A stretch of 43,541 nt of DNA from an uncultured Collinsella sp. (GCA_900542165.1 UQMM01000019.1:1-43541); one strand, 5' to 3'. Shown: positions 33,081-41,330, numbered from the stretch's first letter. A program made the numbers and translations. Notes: a model not told the origin generated them from the sequence alone.

Positions 33081-34118
33081 ATGGGTAAGTACATCGTTAA
33101 ACGTGTGCTTCAGTTCATCCCGGTGTTTTTGGGCGTTACGCTGATTCTGTTCGCCCTCCAGAATATCGTGCCGGGAGATCCGATCAAGCTGATCGGTGGA
33201 GACAAGGCTCTGTCCCCCGAGGTGGAGCTTCAGCTTCGCGTCCGCTATCACCTGGTCCAGTCGGACGAGGACGGCAACGCGATTCTTGACGAGAACGGCG
33301 ACCCCGTTCAAACGTCGCTCGTGGACCGTTATTTGTATTACATGAACGGCCTGCTTCATGGCGATCTGGGCAATTCGTATCAGCGTAAGCTGCCGGTTAC
33401 GGAAATCTTTGCCCAGAAGTATCCGTATACGGTCAAACTTGCCGCGTGCGCCATCGTGCTCGAGGCAATCATGGGTATCGGTGCGGGTATCATTTCGGCG
33501 GTAAAGCGTTATTCCTTCTGGGATATTTTGGTAACGCTCACCACGTCGATCCTCGTTGCCGTCCCGGCCTTCTGGCTCGGTATGTTGCTGCAACTGTTCT
33601 TTGGCGTCATCCTCAAGGACGCCACGGGCGGTGCATTCTCCATGCCGATCTCGGGTGCCGGTGGTTCCAGCTCTCAGTATCAGGATTGGATGCACTATGT
33701 GCTCCCGACCATTACGCTGGCTTCGGTTTCGACCGCTTACGCCGCCCGCATTATGCGCTCGCAGCTGCTTGACGTCATGAACCAGGATTACATCCGCACG
33801 GCAAAGGCCAAGGGTCTCTCCAATCGCGCGATCATCATCAAGCATGCGCTTAAGAATGCACTCATCCCCGTCGTTACCTATATTGGTGTCGACTTTGGCG
33901 GCATGCTTTCGGGCGCCATCCTGACCGAGACGGTCTTTAACTGGCCCGGTATCGGCTATGAGGTCTATCGCGCCATTAGCATGCGTGACTGGCCCATCGT
34001 TATGGGCGGCGTTACGCTCATCGTCGTCGTCGTCATGGTGATCAACCTGCTCGTCGACATTAGCTATGCATTCCTCGACCCGCGCATCCGCCTTGGCGGT
34101 CCGTCGGATAAGGCCTAA
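33081..34118 (+). CDS. oppB: Oligopeptide ABC transporter permease OppB
   Basis: 345 residues. The N-terminal KYIVKRVLQFIPVFLGVTLI helix, a large extracytoplasmic loop (about 40-105) and five more membrane segments fit OppB. The EAA loop IRTAKAKGLSNRAIIIKHAL (about 238-257) docks the ATPase. The C-terminus ends SYAFLDPRIRLG, typical of the family. GGGGAG precedes the ATG. It is followed 14 bases later by oppC. Confidence 0.93.
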   Translation: MGKYIVKRVLQFIPVFLGVTLILFALQNIVPGDPIKLIGGDKALSPEVELQLRVRYHLVQSDEDGNAILDENGDPVQTSLVDRYLYYMNGLLHGDLGNSYQRKLPVTEIFAQKYPYTVKLAACAIVLEAIMGIGAGIISAVKRYSFWDILVTLTTSILVAVPAFWLGMLLQLFFGVILKDATGGAFSMPISGAGGSSSQYQDWMHYVLPTITLASVSTAYAARIMRSQLLDVMNQDYIRTAKAKGLSNRAIIIKHALKNALIPVVTYIGVDFGGMLSGAILTETVFNWPGIGYEVYRAISMRDWPIVMGGVTLIVVVVMVINLLVDISYAFLDPRIRLGGPSDKA

Positions 34119-34132
34119 GGGAGGTACGTCTC

Positions 34133-35068
34133 ATGCAGGAAACTGATTCTCAGTCTCAGGAGCAGGCTACCGCCACCAAGGCCGCATCTGCTCCCGCCAA
34201 GTCCCGCACGCTGTGGGGCGACGCTTTCAAGCGTCTTCGTAAGAACAAGCTCGCCGTTATCGGCGTCTGCTGGATCATCATCGTCGTTGTGGTTGCCCTG
34301 ACCGCAGATCTGTGGGCTAAGCCCTGGCTCGGTTCGCCGACGGCTTCCGACTCGACTACCATGGCCCAGACGTCGCTGCTGGCTCCGTGTGCGGAGCACC
34401 CGTTTGGCACCGACGCCCTTGGTCGTGACATCCTCGTCCGCGTTATCTACGGTGCACGCGTTTCGCTTTCCGTCGGTATTATGGCCACTGCGATCTCCAC
34501 GTTGATCGGTCTGGTCATGGGTGCTCTGGCCGGTTTCTACGGCGGCATCTGGGATACGATCATCATGCGCTGTGCGGACATCTTCCTGGCGTTCCCGTAC
34601 GTGCTGTTCGTTGTCGCCATGATCGCCGTTATTGGCCGTGGCCTTCAGAACGTCTTTATCGCCATCGGTATTCTCGGCTGGCCTTCGATTGCGCGCGTCT
34701 TCCGCTCTGCAATCTTGACGGTCAAGGAAAACGACTATGTTGACGCTGCACGCGCGATGGGTGCATCTGATGCTCGTATCGTCGTGCGTCACATCTTCCC
34801 GAACTCCGTCGCCTCCATCGTGGTCTATGCGACCATGAACATTGGTGGCGCCATTCTGACCGAGTCCGCTCTGTCCTTCCTCGGCATGGGCGTTATTCCG
34901 CCTACGCCTTCGTGGGGCTCCATGATTCAGGACGGTCAGCAGTATCTTCTGACTGCTCCCTGGATGATGATCATGCCCGGTCTGGCAATTCTCTCGACGG
35001 TGCTCGCCTTCACCCTGCTGGGTGACGGTCTGCGCGACGCCCTCGACGTCAAGATGAAGGACGCATAA
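34133..35068 (+). CDS. oppC: Oligopeptide ABC transporter permease OppC
   Basis: 311 residues. A polar N-terminus (about 1-40) precedes the first helix LAVIGVCWIIIVVVVALTAD. HPFGTDALGRDILVRVIYGARVS is the hallmark OppC/DppC block, and DYVDAARAMGASDARIVVRH the EAA loop. It pairs with OppB to form the membrane channel. The upstream GGGAGG lies about nine bases from the ATG. Two bases separate its stop from oppD. Confidence 0.94.
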   Translation: MQETDSQSQEQATATKAASAPAKSRTLWGDAFKRLRKNKLAVIGVCWIIIVVVVALTADLWAKPWLGSPTASDSTTMAQTSLLAPCAEHPFGTDALGRDILVRVIYGARVSLSVGIMATAISTLIGLVMGALAGFYGGIWDTIIMRCADIFLAFPYVLFVVAMIAVIGRGLQNVFIAIGILGWPSIARVFRSAILTVKENDYVDAARAMGASDARIVVRHIFPNSVASIVVYATMNIGGAILTESALSFLGMGVIPPTPSWGSMIQDGQQYLLTAPWMMIMPGLAILSTVLAFTLLGDGLRDALDVKMKDA

Positions 35069-35070
35069 GG

Positions 35071-36162
35071 ATGAAGAAGAACAAGAACTATGTGGACCTG
35101 AAGGACCAGCCGGTTCCCGAGGGCCAGCATCTGCTCGAGGTCGATGACCTTAAGATGTATTTCCACACCGAGGATGGCGTTGTTCGCGCTGTCGACGGTG
35201 TCTCCTACACGCTCGATCGCGGCGAGACCCTGGGCGTCGTCGGTGAGTCCGGCTCCGGTAAGTCCGTGACCGCCATGACCATCATGGGTCTTATCTCGAT
35301 GCCTCCGGGAAAGATCGAGGGCGGTGACGTTCGCTATCGCGGTCGCTCCATCCTCGAGATGACCGAGGAAGAGATGCAGCACATTCGTGGCAACGATATC
35401 GCGATGATCTTCCAGGATCCTATGACCTCTTTGAACCCGGTCTATAAGATCGGCAAGCAGGTGGGCGAGGGCCTTCGTCTGCACCGTGGCTACTCCAAGC
35501 AGGAGGCGCTCAAGCGTGCCACCGAGCTTTTGGACCTCGTGGGTATCCCCGAGCCTGAGAAGCGCGTCAATGAGTATCCGCACCAGTTCTCCGGTGGTAT
35601 GCGTCAGCGCGTCATGATTGCCATGGCTCTTGCCTGCGATCCCGATATCCTGATTGCCGACGAGCCCACGACTGCCCTGGACGTTACCATCCAGGCTCAG
35701 ATTATTGAGCTTATGCAGGAAATGCAGGAGAAGAACGGCAACGCCATCATCATGATTACCCATGACCTGGGTGTCGTCGCCGATATGGCCGATAAGATCA
35801 TGGTTATGTACGCCGGTCGTCCCGTCGAGTTCGGTACTGCTGAGGAAATCTTCTACGAGAGCCGTCACCCCTATACCTGGGGCCTTATCCGCTCCATCCC
35901 GGAGCAGGCCATCGAAGAGAAGAAGCCGCTTACGCCGATTCACGGCAACCCGCCTTCGCTCATGAACCTGCCCGAGGGCTGCGTGTTCTCGCCTCGTTGT
36001 CCCTATGCGACCGATAAGTGCCGCAAGCAGCGCCCCGAGCGCGTTGTCACCGAGTCTGGTCACTACTCTGCGTGCCACTACTCCGGTGACCCCGAGTTTC
36101 TCAAGAACGCTCCTGAGACGTCCCGTACGCGCAAGGATTCCAAGAAGGGAGGCGAGGCGTAA
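35071..36162 (+). CDS. oppD: Oligopeptide ABC transporter ATPase OppD
   Basis: 363 residues. Walker A GESGSGKSVTAMTIMG (about 58-73), signature FSGGMRQRVMIAMAL (about 173), Walker B ILIADEPTTALD and switch His MITHDLG. The C-terminal oligopeptide/dipeptide extension is intact with its cysteines (CVFSPRCPYATDKC, SACHY), which in homologues bind an Fe-S cluster. Its stop shares one base with the oppF start (TAATG). Confidence 0.95.
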   Translation: MKKNKNYVDLKDQPVPEGQHLLEVDDLKMYFHTEDGVVRAVDGVSYTLDRGETLGVVGESGSGKSVTAMTIMGLISMPPGKIEGGDVRYRGRSILEMTEEEMQHIRGNDIAMIFQDPMTSLNPVYKIGKQVGEGLRLHRGYSKQEALKRATELLDLVGIPEPEKRVNEYPHQFSGGMRQRVMIAMALACDPDILIADEPTTALDVTIQAQIIELMQEMQEKNGNAIIMITHDLGVVADMADKIMVMYAGRPVEFGTAEEIFYESRHPYTWGLIRSIPEQAIEEKKPLTPIHGNPPSLMNLPEGCVFSPRCPYATDKCRKQRPERVVTESGHYSACHYSGDPEFLKNAPETSRTRKDSKKGGEA

Positions 36163-37190
36163 TGGCAGATAATAACGAGCGTACTCCGCTGCTGAAGGTC
36201 GAGCACCTCTCTAAGGAGTTTCCCGCTGAGTCCGGCATGTTCGCCAAGCGCTTCTCCAAGCGTGTCGTCTCTGCTGTGAATGACATTTCGTTCGAGATTT
36301 ATCCGGGCGAGACCTTTGGCCTGGTCGGCGAGTCTGGTTGCGGTAAGTCCACCACGGGCCGCACCATCATGCGTCTGACCAAGCCGACTGCCGGTAAGGT
36401 GTTCTTCCAGGGCAAAGATGTTGCCGAGATGAGCAAGCATGAGATCAAGGACATGCGTCGTGAGATGCAGTTTATCTTCCAGGATCCTTATGCTTCGCTC
36501 AATCCTCGTATGACCATTGGCGAGATCGTCTCCGAGCCCATGACCATTCACGGCGTGGGCACCAAGGAGGAGCGCATTGAGCGTGTCCGCGAGCTTCTCG
36601 ACGTTGTCGGACTGAACCCCGAGCACATTAACCGCTATCCTCATGAGTTCTCCGGCGGTCAGCGCCAGCGTGTCGGCATTGCCCGCGCATTTGCGTTGAA
36701 GCCCAAGCTAATTATCTGCGACGAGCCGGTTTCCGCTCTGGATGTGTCCATTCAGGCCCAGGTTTTGAACCTGCTCAAGGAACTCCAGGACAAGTTCGGA
36801 ACCGCATATCTGTTTATTGCCCACGACCTGTCCGTTGTGCAGCACATCTCCGATCGCGTCGCCGTTATGTATCTGGGTAAGATGGTCGAGGTTTCGGACT
36901 GGAAGACGCTCTACAGTGAGCCGCACCACCCGTACACGCAGTCGCTGCTGTCTGCTGTGCCGGTGCCCGATCCTGATATCCAGAAGACCCGTAAGCGCAT
37001 CATCCTTGCCGGCGACCCGCCGTCACCGCTTGATCCGCCGACCGGTTGCCGTTTCCACACGCGCTGCCCGATCGCGCAGGGTATCTGCTCTGAGAAGCTT
37101 CCCGAGTTTAAGGAAGTCGCACCGGGTCACTGCTGCGCCTGCCACTTCGCCGAGCCGTTCCCGATCAAGGAATCGCACATCGACCTGTAG
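36162..37190 (+). CDS. oppF: Oligopeptide ABC transporter ATPase OppF
   Basis: 342 residues. Walker A GESGCGKSTTGRTIMR (about 55-70), signature FSGGQRQRVGIARAF (about 163), Walker B LIICDEPVSALD and LFIAHDLSV. The C-terminal extension with cysteines (CRFHTRCPIAQGIC, CCACHF) is present. It forms the ATPase pair with OppD. It is the last gene of the opp operon; a family B palindrome starts 17 bases after its stop. Confidence 0.95.
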   Translation: MADNNERTPLLKVEHLSKEFPAESGMFAKRFSKRVVSAVNDISFEIYPGETFGLVGESGCGKSTTGRTIMRLTKPTAGKVFFQGKDVAEMSKHEIKDMRREMQFIFQDPYASLNPRMTIGEIVSEPMTIHGVGTKEERIERVRELLDVVGLNPEHINRYPHEFSGGQRQRVGIARAFALKPKLIICDEPVSALDVSIQAQVLNLLKELQDKFGTAYLFIAHDLSVVQHISDRVAVMYLGKMVEVSDWKTLYSEPHHPYTQSLLSAVPVPDPDIQKTRKRIILAGDPPSPLDPPTGCRFHTRCPIAQGICSEKLPEFKEVAPGHCCACHFAEPFPIKESHIDL

Positions 37191-37206
37191 TCGGTTGTTT
37201 TCGTCC

Positions 37207-37331
37207 GGGCCCGCCCTGTTGTTACTTTTCAGAACGTCCTCGGACATGTCGGAAGCCCCGCTGCGCGCTACGCGCTGCGGGGCTTCCTCCGTCCTGCGGG
37301 ATGTTCTGAAAAGTAACAACAGGTCGGGCCC
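37207..37331. repeat. Family B palindromic element, copy 1 (after oppF)
   Basis: A 125-nt palindrome. The outer arms begin GGGCCCG (37207-37213) and end CGGGCCC (37325-37331) and pair over about 27 bases through GTTGTTACTTTTCAGAAC. The inner stem GGAAGCCCCGC (37251-37261) pairs with GCGGGGCTTCC (37277-37287) around a GCGCG-CTA-CGCGC tip. Between the stems lie unpaired GTCCTCGGACATG (37236-37248) and CCTGCGGGATG (37293-37303). Both motifs recur, inverted, at 37499-37644. It could also serve as the opp transcript end, but no U-tract follows. Confidence 0.78.
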
Positions 37332-37396
37332 TGCGGTAACTCGGCAGGGGGAGTGCGATTCCTTGATCGCTCACTTAATCTAATGGGAAAGATAGC

Positions 37397-37451
37397 GAGG
37401 CCGGAGCTTTAGCTCCGGCCTCCCCATATAAGGGCTCGGCAAAGCCGAGCC
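37397..37451. repeat. Two adjacent perfect hairpins in the oppF-tRNA gap
   Basis: GAGGCCGGAGCT (37397-37408) pairs with AGCTCCGGCCTC (37411-37422). Ten bases on, GGCTCGGC (37433-37440) pairs with GCCGAGCC (37444-37451). Neither has a U-tract. Their role is unknown; possibly 3'-end processing of the opp message. The rest of the 37191-37780 gap is taken up by the two family B palindromes and the tRNA promoter. Confidence 0.6.
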
Positions 37452-37498
37452 ACCAAATTTATATCAGCCCCAGAATATGTTTGAGAATCGTACTTGGA

Positions 37499-37644
37499 GT
37501 ATGTGGCTGTAGGGTCAGAATGGGGGCAACTTCCCAACGCATTCCGCAGGGGGCGGTACATTTTGTAGCGCGAAGCGCGAATCAAAATGTACCGCATGCC
37601 CGAGGACGCGTTGGGAAGTTGCCCCCGTTCCGACCCGGACATAC
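37499..37644. repeat. Family B palindromic element, copy 2 (reverse orientation, upstream of tRNA-Leu)
   Basis: A 146-nt palindrome. The outer arms 37512-37540 and 37608-37636 pair over 29 bases (one mismatch, one G-U), with GTATGT/ACATAC at the edges. The inner stem GCGGTACATTTTG (37553-37565) pairs perfectly with CAAAATGTACCGC (37583-37595) around a CGCG-containing tip. The unpaired CATTCCGCAGG (37540-37550) and CATGCCCGAGGAC (37595-37607) are the reverse complements of the two loop motifs in the copy at 37207-37331. Confidence 0.78.
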
Positions 37645-37693
37645 GGATCCACCTGCGCATTTACAAATTCGTAAACTTTTTTGAAAAAAGTGC

Positions 37694-37723
37694 TTGCACA
37701 GTTCTCGAATCATAGGTTATTAT
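37694..37723 (+). promoter_or_regulatory. tRNA-Leu promoter with upstream A/T palindrome
   Basis: TTGCAC (37694-37699) and TTATTAT (37717-37723) at 17-18 spacing. The perfect palindrome ACTTTTTTGAAAAAAGT (37675-37691) ends two bases before the -35. The same layout precedes both tRNA-Gly genes. Confidence 0.7.
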
Positions 37724-37780
37724 CTTCCTTGTTGAACGCGCGGGTCCAACAAAACGAACCGTGAATCAACAACATAGCAT

Positions 37781-37870
37781 GTCGGAGTGGCGGAATTGGC
37801 AGACGCGCTAGCTTGAGGTGCTAGTGACCGCTTTTTGGTCATGCGGGTTCAAGTCCCGCCTCCGACACCA
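37781..37870 (+). tRNA. tRNA-Leu (anticodon GAG)
   Basis: The acceptor stem GTCGGAG (37781-37787) pairs with CTCCGAC (37860-37866), followed by discriminator A and an encoded CCA. The anticodon stem CTAGC/GCTAG holds the loop TTGAGGT, giving GAG, which reads CUC/CUU. A long variable arm (TGACC...GGTCA) is present, as expected for tRNA-Leu, and the T-arm is GCGGGTTCAAGTCCCGC. A terminator follows 12 bases later. Confidence 0.97.
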
Positions 37871-37881
37871 TCGCGTTTGAG

Positions 37882-37903
37882 AAGCCTCTTCGGAGGCTTT
37901 TTT
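37882..37903 (+). terminator. tRNA-Leu terminator
   Basis: AAGCCTC (37882-37888), tetraloop TTCG, GAGGCTT (37893-37899) and a T-run to 37903. It ends only 26 bases before the phosphatase start codon. Confidence 0.9.
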
Positions 37904-37929
37904 GTTACCGATAGACGGTGGGGTCCACG

Positions 37930-40275
37930 ATGGAAACGCTTGAACGCAACGAGTGGGCAGACGTTGCCCAACTAGTCGAGATCACGAGCGATGCTGTCAT
38001 CATCTGTGAGCTCGACGGAACCATTCTGCATGTGAATAATCGCTTACTTGGTTTGATGTGCGAGGAACGCGCCGATGTCATCGGTGGAGATGTTAAAGAC
38101 GTCCTGTACTCATCCGCTTTTGAACGTGCGACGGAACATCGTCTGCCATTTGAAACTGATGGCTCCGAGAACGAACTGATGCTCAAGTTGAGTGACGGCT
38201 CCTTTATCCCCGTCTTGGTTCGTGCGGGCTCCGTAACGCCTCCACGCATCTTTGGGCGCCGCGCGCCACGTGTCCTGGTGGCGCTCCATAGCATCGAAGA
38301 ACAGTATTCGCACGACCGTCAGCTCAAGCGTGCGCTTTCGGAGCTTAGAGTGGCGAACAAACGCCTCTCTGGCACGCTCTCGGTCATTATGAGTACCGTG
38401 GGCTCCGATGAGCTGCCCAGCCTACTTGATACCGTTTTGAACCAGCTTGTAGGAACGCTCGATGCTTCGGGTGCCGCTATCTATTTTTCTGAGAGCGGCG
38501 GTTTTAAGCTACGCGGTGTTTCCAAGGAGCTGTACGACAGCTACCTGCCTGAGTTTTTGCCGTATGGCGCTGGCATTCCGACGTATGTTCTTCGTGAGTC
38601 GCGTGCCTGTCGCTTGTCGATTCAGCAGGACCTTGAGGGCGATAGGATTGCCTCGGGTATGTTCATGGACCTAGACAATCGTTCTAAGCACCTGCTACGC
38701 GTGCAAGATATGCCTCCATACCGCAGCGAGATATGTCTTCCTGTGTTTTATGGCACTCAGGTGCTTGGTGTGCTGGAGGTGGGCTGGAAGCGTCCGCAGG
38801 CTCCGCTTGCCTATGACGTGAACGTGCTCGAGGTTATTTGCGACTACCTGTCCATCCAGCTGGTAGGCATGGCATCGAGTCTGCGTTCACGTCGCACGGC
38901 AGAGCTTGGTCGTTCCCTCAACGTACTGCGCGATGAGTTGTTTGCCTACCTCGATGATCCTATTGCCGTCTCGCGTGCGGTGGCGACCGAAATCTGCGCC
39001 GTGCTCAATTGCCATTTCTGTCCCGTGGAGTATGATGCGGGCCTCGAAACCTATGTCATCGATTTTGAGGGTGGCAGCCGTGTGGCGCTGCCGGGCGATC
39101 CGGAGTCACTCTTCTTTTCCGTCACGACGCCGGCGGCGCGCCTGGGGGCAACTTCCGACGGATTCGAGACATCGGTGCTGGGCGGGACGAGTGCCGACGA
39201 CCTCAAGCACGTGCGCCTTACACGTGTGGACGAATCCACGTCTATGGGTGCATGGTTGAGGGCCCACGGCCTACCGTGTCAGGGACTATATATCGATTCC
39301 GGCATCGAGGCGGGGCGCTACCACTCGGAGGCGGACGGCAAGCGAAGCAACGATGCAATCGTTCCCGCTGATGTCGCCAAGGGGCCGACGAGGCGCGCTT
39401 TGCTGCTCCGCGATGGCAGCCAAGAACCAATTGACGACCTTGAATACGACTACCTGGTGCATCTGGCGCATGACTTTGAGCTGATCTATGAAGGCGAATC
39501 TCAAAAGCGCGAGGAGCGTCATATCGCTCAGACGCTTCAGATTGGCATGAGAAATTCGCTTGGTGACGTTCCGGGCATTGCAACCGATTCGGTATACCTA
39601 TCGGCAACGAATTCTGCGTTGGTCGGCGGTGACTTCTATACGCTTGTCCGACTTCCCGACGATTGTGCCGTTATGATTTTGGGCGATGTATCCGGCAAGG
39701 GAATCGAGGCGGCTTCGATGTCAGCACTCGTCAAGACAGCGCTGACGGCCTATGCCTGGGAGGGTGCGGGGCCTGCCCGTATGGCTCGCTCGCTCAATAG
39801 CATGCTCATGGGCTTTTCGAGGGTCGAGACGTTTGTGACGGCGTTTATCGCCAAGATCGATCTAAAGGCGGGTCGCGCTACCTATTGCTCGGCGGGACAT
39901 CCTCCCACTATGGTCATTAGGCCGTCGTCGACGCCGCTTGGCGGCGGCGAGACCTGCGGGGGAGAAGTGGAGCTCCTTGGGTGCCAATCGGGCGTGATCG
40001 GTGCCTTTGAGAGCATGGTCTACGAGACGGGCGTGTTTACATTCGCTCCTGGTGACATGCTATTTATGTATACCGACGGAACAATCGAAGCACGTGATCG
40101 CTCGGGTGCTTTCTTTGGCGAACAACGCCTTCGCGATCTTTTGCTCTCTGTCTCGGGTGAGGGCGTATCGGGGATCTGCGGTAAGGTCTTGGGCGAGCTT
40201 GACCGCTATACCGAGTCGGCGCTGGACGATGACATTGCATTGGTGTCCCTTGAGTTTTTACGGGGTCGTTCATAG
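37930..40275 (+). CDS. PAS/GAF-containing PP2C (SpoIIE/RsbU-type) serine phosphatase
   Basis: 781 residues. An N-terminal PAS domain (about 10-115; SDAVIICELDGTILHVNNRLLG) is followed by a GAF-like domain (about 140-300). A second GAF-like region (about 330-520) follows. The C-terminal SpoIIE phosphatase domain holds metal ligands GGDFY (about 565), GDVSGKGIEAASM (about 585) and MYTDGTIEARD (about 714). No membrane segments are seen. Such proteins dephosphorylate STAS anti-sigma antagonists in response to signals sensed by PAS/GAF. The STAS-kinase fusion gene 78 bases downstream is the natural substrate. The ATG at 37930 is preceded by GGTGGGG. There is almost no room for a promoter between it and the tRNA-Leu terminator. 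Confidence 0.9.
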   Translation: METLERNEWADVAQLVEITSDAVIICELDGTILHVNNRLLGLMCEERADVIGGDVKDVLYSSAFERATEHRLPFETDGSENELMLKLSDGSFIPVLVRAGSVTPPRIFGRRAPRVLVALHSIEEQYSHDRQLKRALSELRVANKRLSGTLSVIMSTVGSDELPSLLDTVLNQLVGTLDASGAAIYFSESGGFKLRGVSKELYDSYLPEFLPYGAGIPTYVLRESRACRLSIQQDLEGDRIASGMFMDLDNRSKHLLRVQDMPPYRSEICLPVFYGTQVLGVLEVGWKRPQAPLAYDVNVLEVICDYLSIQLVGMASSLRSRRTAELGRSLNVLRDELFAYLDDPIAVSRAVATEICAVLNCHFCPVEYDAGLETYVIDFEGGSRVALPGDPESLFFSVTTPAARLGATSDGFETSVLGGTSADDLKHVRLTRVDESTSMGAWLRAHGLPCQGLYIDSGIEAGRYHSEADGKRSNDAIVPADVAKGPTRRALLLRDGSQEPIDDLEYDYLVHLAHDFELIYEGESQKREERHIAQTLQIGMRNSLGDVPGIATDSVYLSATNSALVGGDFYTLVRLPDDCAVMILGDVSGKGIEAASMSALVKTALTAYAWEGAGPARMARSLNSMLMGFSRVETFVTAFIAKIDLKAGRATYCSAGHPPTMVIRPSSTPLGGGETCGGEVELLGCQSGVIGAFESMVYETGVFTFAPGDMLFMYTDGTIEARDRSGAFFGEQRLRDLLLSVSGEGVSGICGKVLGELDRYTESALDDDIALVSLEFLRGRS

Positions 40276-40353
40276 ACGACGCTGGGCGGGCTGAATCCGT
40301 ACGGTTGGGGAAACGAATGCATCGAGTGGGCTTTTTTGGGGAACCATGGTCGT

Positions 40354-41100
40354 ATGAATGAGTGGAATGACATAGCGGTTTTGACGCCACCGGGCGATAT
40401 CGACATCGCCTCGGTGCCCGCACTGCGCCGACGGTTGGATAATTTGATCGACCGGGGCGTGCGTCGTGTTGTCATCAATTGCCAGACCGTGGGCTTTATC
40501 GACTCGACGGGCTTGGCGTTTTTGCTTACACGTGCCAGAGAGCTTATGAGGCATGAGGGGCTGCTTTCGCTCGTTAACGCCTCCGATGAGGTCGTTCGCT
40601 TTTTGGAAATTGCCCGACTTGTCGACATCCTGCATGTCGCGGGCCCGGCGCGGGAGTCGATTCCCGCCATTCCGGTGGGGGAGTTGCCGCGATGGAGCAA
40701 GAGCGTCGAAGTAAGGCGAGGCATCGAGAACCTCCCGTATTATCGGCACCGTGTGGCCGAGCTTCTCGAATCACTTCCCCTGAGGCGAGATGAACGTTAT
40801 GACGTCGCATTGGCACTGGGGGAGGCATTGGGTAACGCGTATGACCATGCGGGCGGTGTTGGCTGCGTCCTGACGGTTCAGGCCTATGGGGATCGTGTTG
40901 TGCTCGAGGTGCTTGATCGGGGCGCTGGCTATTCTATCGATGGGGCGAGCGAGCCGGTGGCATCCGAGGAACGCGGCCGTGGTATCAAGCTTATGCGTAT
41001 GCTCGTCGATAACGTGGAGGTTGCTCGTCGTACGGACGGCGCCGGCACGCGCGTGCAGATGGTGAAGCTGTTTAGCGGAGCGCTGGAATCGTGTGCCTAG
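40354..41100 (+). CDS. STAS-HATPase fusion: anti-sigma antagonist joined to anti-sigma serine kinase
   Basis: 248 residues. Residues 1-100 form a STAS domain with the phosphorylatable Ser51 in GFIDSTGLAFLL, as in RsbV/SpoIIAA. Residues 120-245 form a GHKL ATPase of RsbW/SpoIIAB type: N-box ALGEALGNAYDHA (Glu157, Asn161), G1 DRGAGY (Asp188) and G2 GRGIKLMRM (208-216). In well-studied systems these are separate proteins that bind each other: the kinase holds a sigma factor and phosphorylates the STAS protein to stay free. Here they are in one chain. The RsbU-like phosphatase is immediately upstream; no sigma factor is in the window. The ATG at 40354 has GGGGA eleven bases upstream, so the start is moderately sure. 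Confidence 0.88.
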   Translation: MNEWNDIAVLTPPGDIDIASVPALRRRLDNLIDRGVRRVVINCQTVGFIDSTGLAFLLTRARELMRHEGLLSLVNASDEVVRFLEIARLVDILHVAGPARESIPAIPVGELPRWSKSVEVRRGIENLPYYRHRVAELLESLPLRRDERYDVALALGEALGNAYDHAGGVGCVLTVQAYGDRVVLEVLDRGAGYSIDGASEPVASEERGRGIKLMRMLVDNVEVARRTDGAGTRVQMVKLFSGALESCA

Positions 41101-41164
41101 CCAATCGCTTTAGCGCGTTTGGCTACTAAGAACATGCGGCAGACAAGTTTTTTGAAAAAAGTAC

Positions 41165-41193
41165 TTGCGTCTTTTGGACAACTCGCGTAAATT
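41165..41193 (+). promoter_or_regulatory. tRNA-Gly promoter
   Basis: TTGCGT (41165-41170), a 17-base spacer and TAAATT (41188-41193). AGTTTTTTGAAAAAAGT (41146-41162) ends two bases before the -35, like the element at tRNA-Leu. Confidence 0.75.
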
Positions 41194-41205
41194 AATAACC
41201 CGCAA

Positions 41206-41281
41206 GCGGACATGGCTCAGTTGGTAGAGCACAACCTTGCCAAGGTTGGGGTCGCGGGTTCGAGCCCCGTTGTCCGCTCCA
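41206..41281 (+). tRNA. tRNA-Gly (anticodon GCC)
   Basis: 76 nt including an encoded CCA. The acceptor GCGGACA (41206-41212) pairs with TGTCCGC (41271-41277). The anticodon arm CAACC-TTGCCAA-GGTTG gives GCC, which reads GGC/GGU. The T-arm is CGGGTTCGAGCCCCG. The first 53 nt are identical to the copy at the right edge of the window. Confidence 0.97.
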
Positions 41282-41290
41282 ACTATCTTA

Positions 41291-41316
41291 CGCGGTTCTA
41301 ACGAACCGCGTTTTTT
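41291..41316 (+). terminator. tRNA-Gly terminator
   Basis: CGCGGTTC (41291-41298), loop TAAC, GAACCGCG (41303-41310) and six Ts. Confidence 0.93.
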
Positions 41317-41330
41317 GTTGACGCTGCGCG

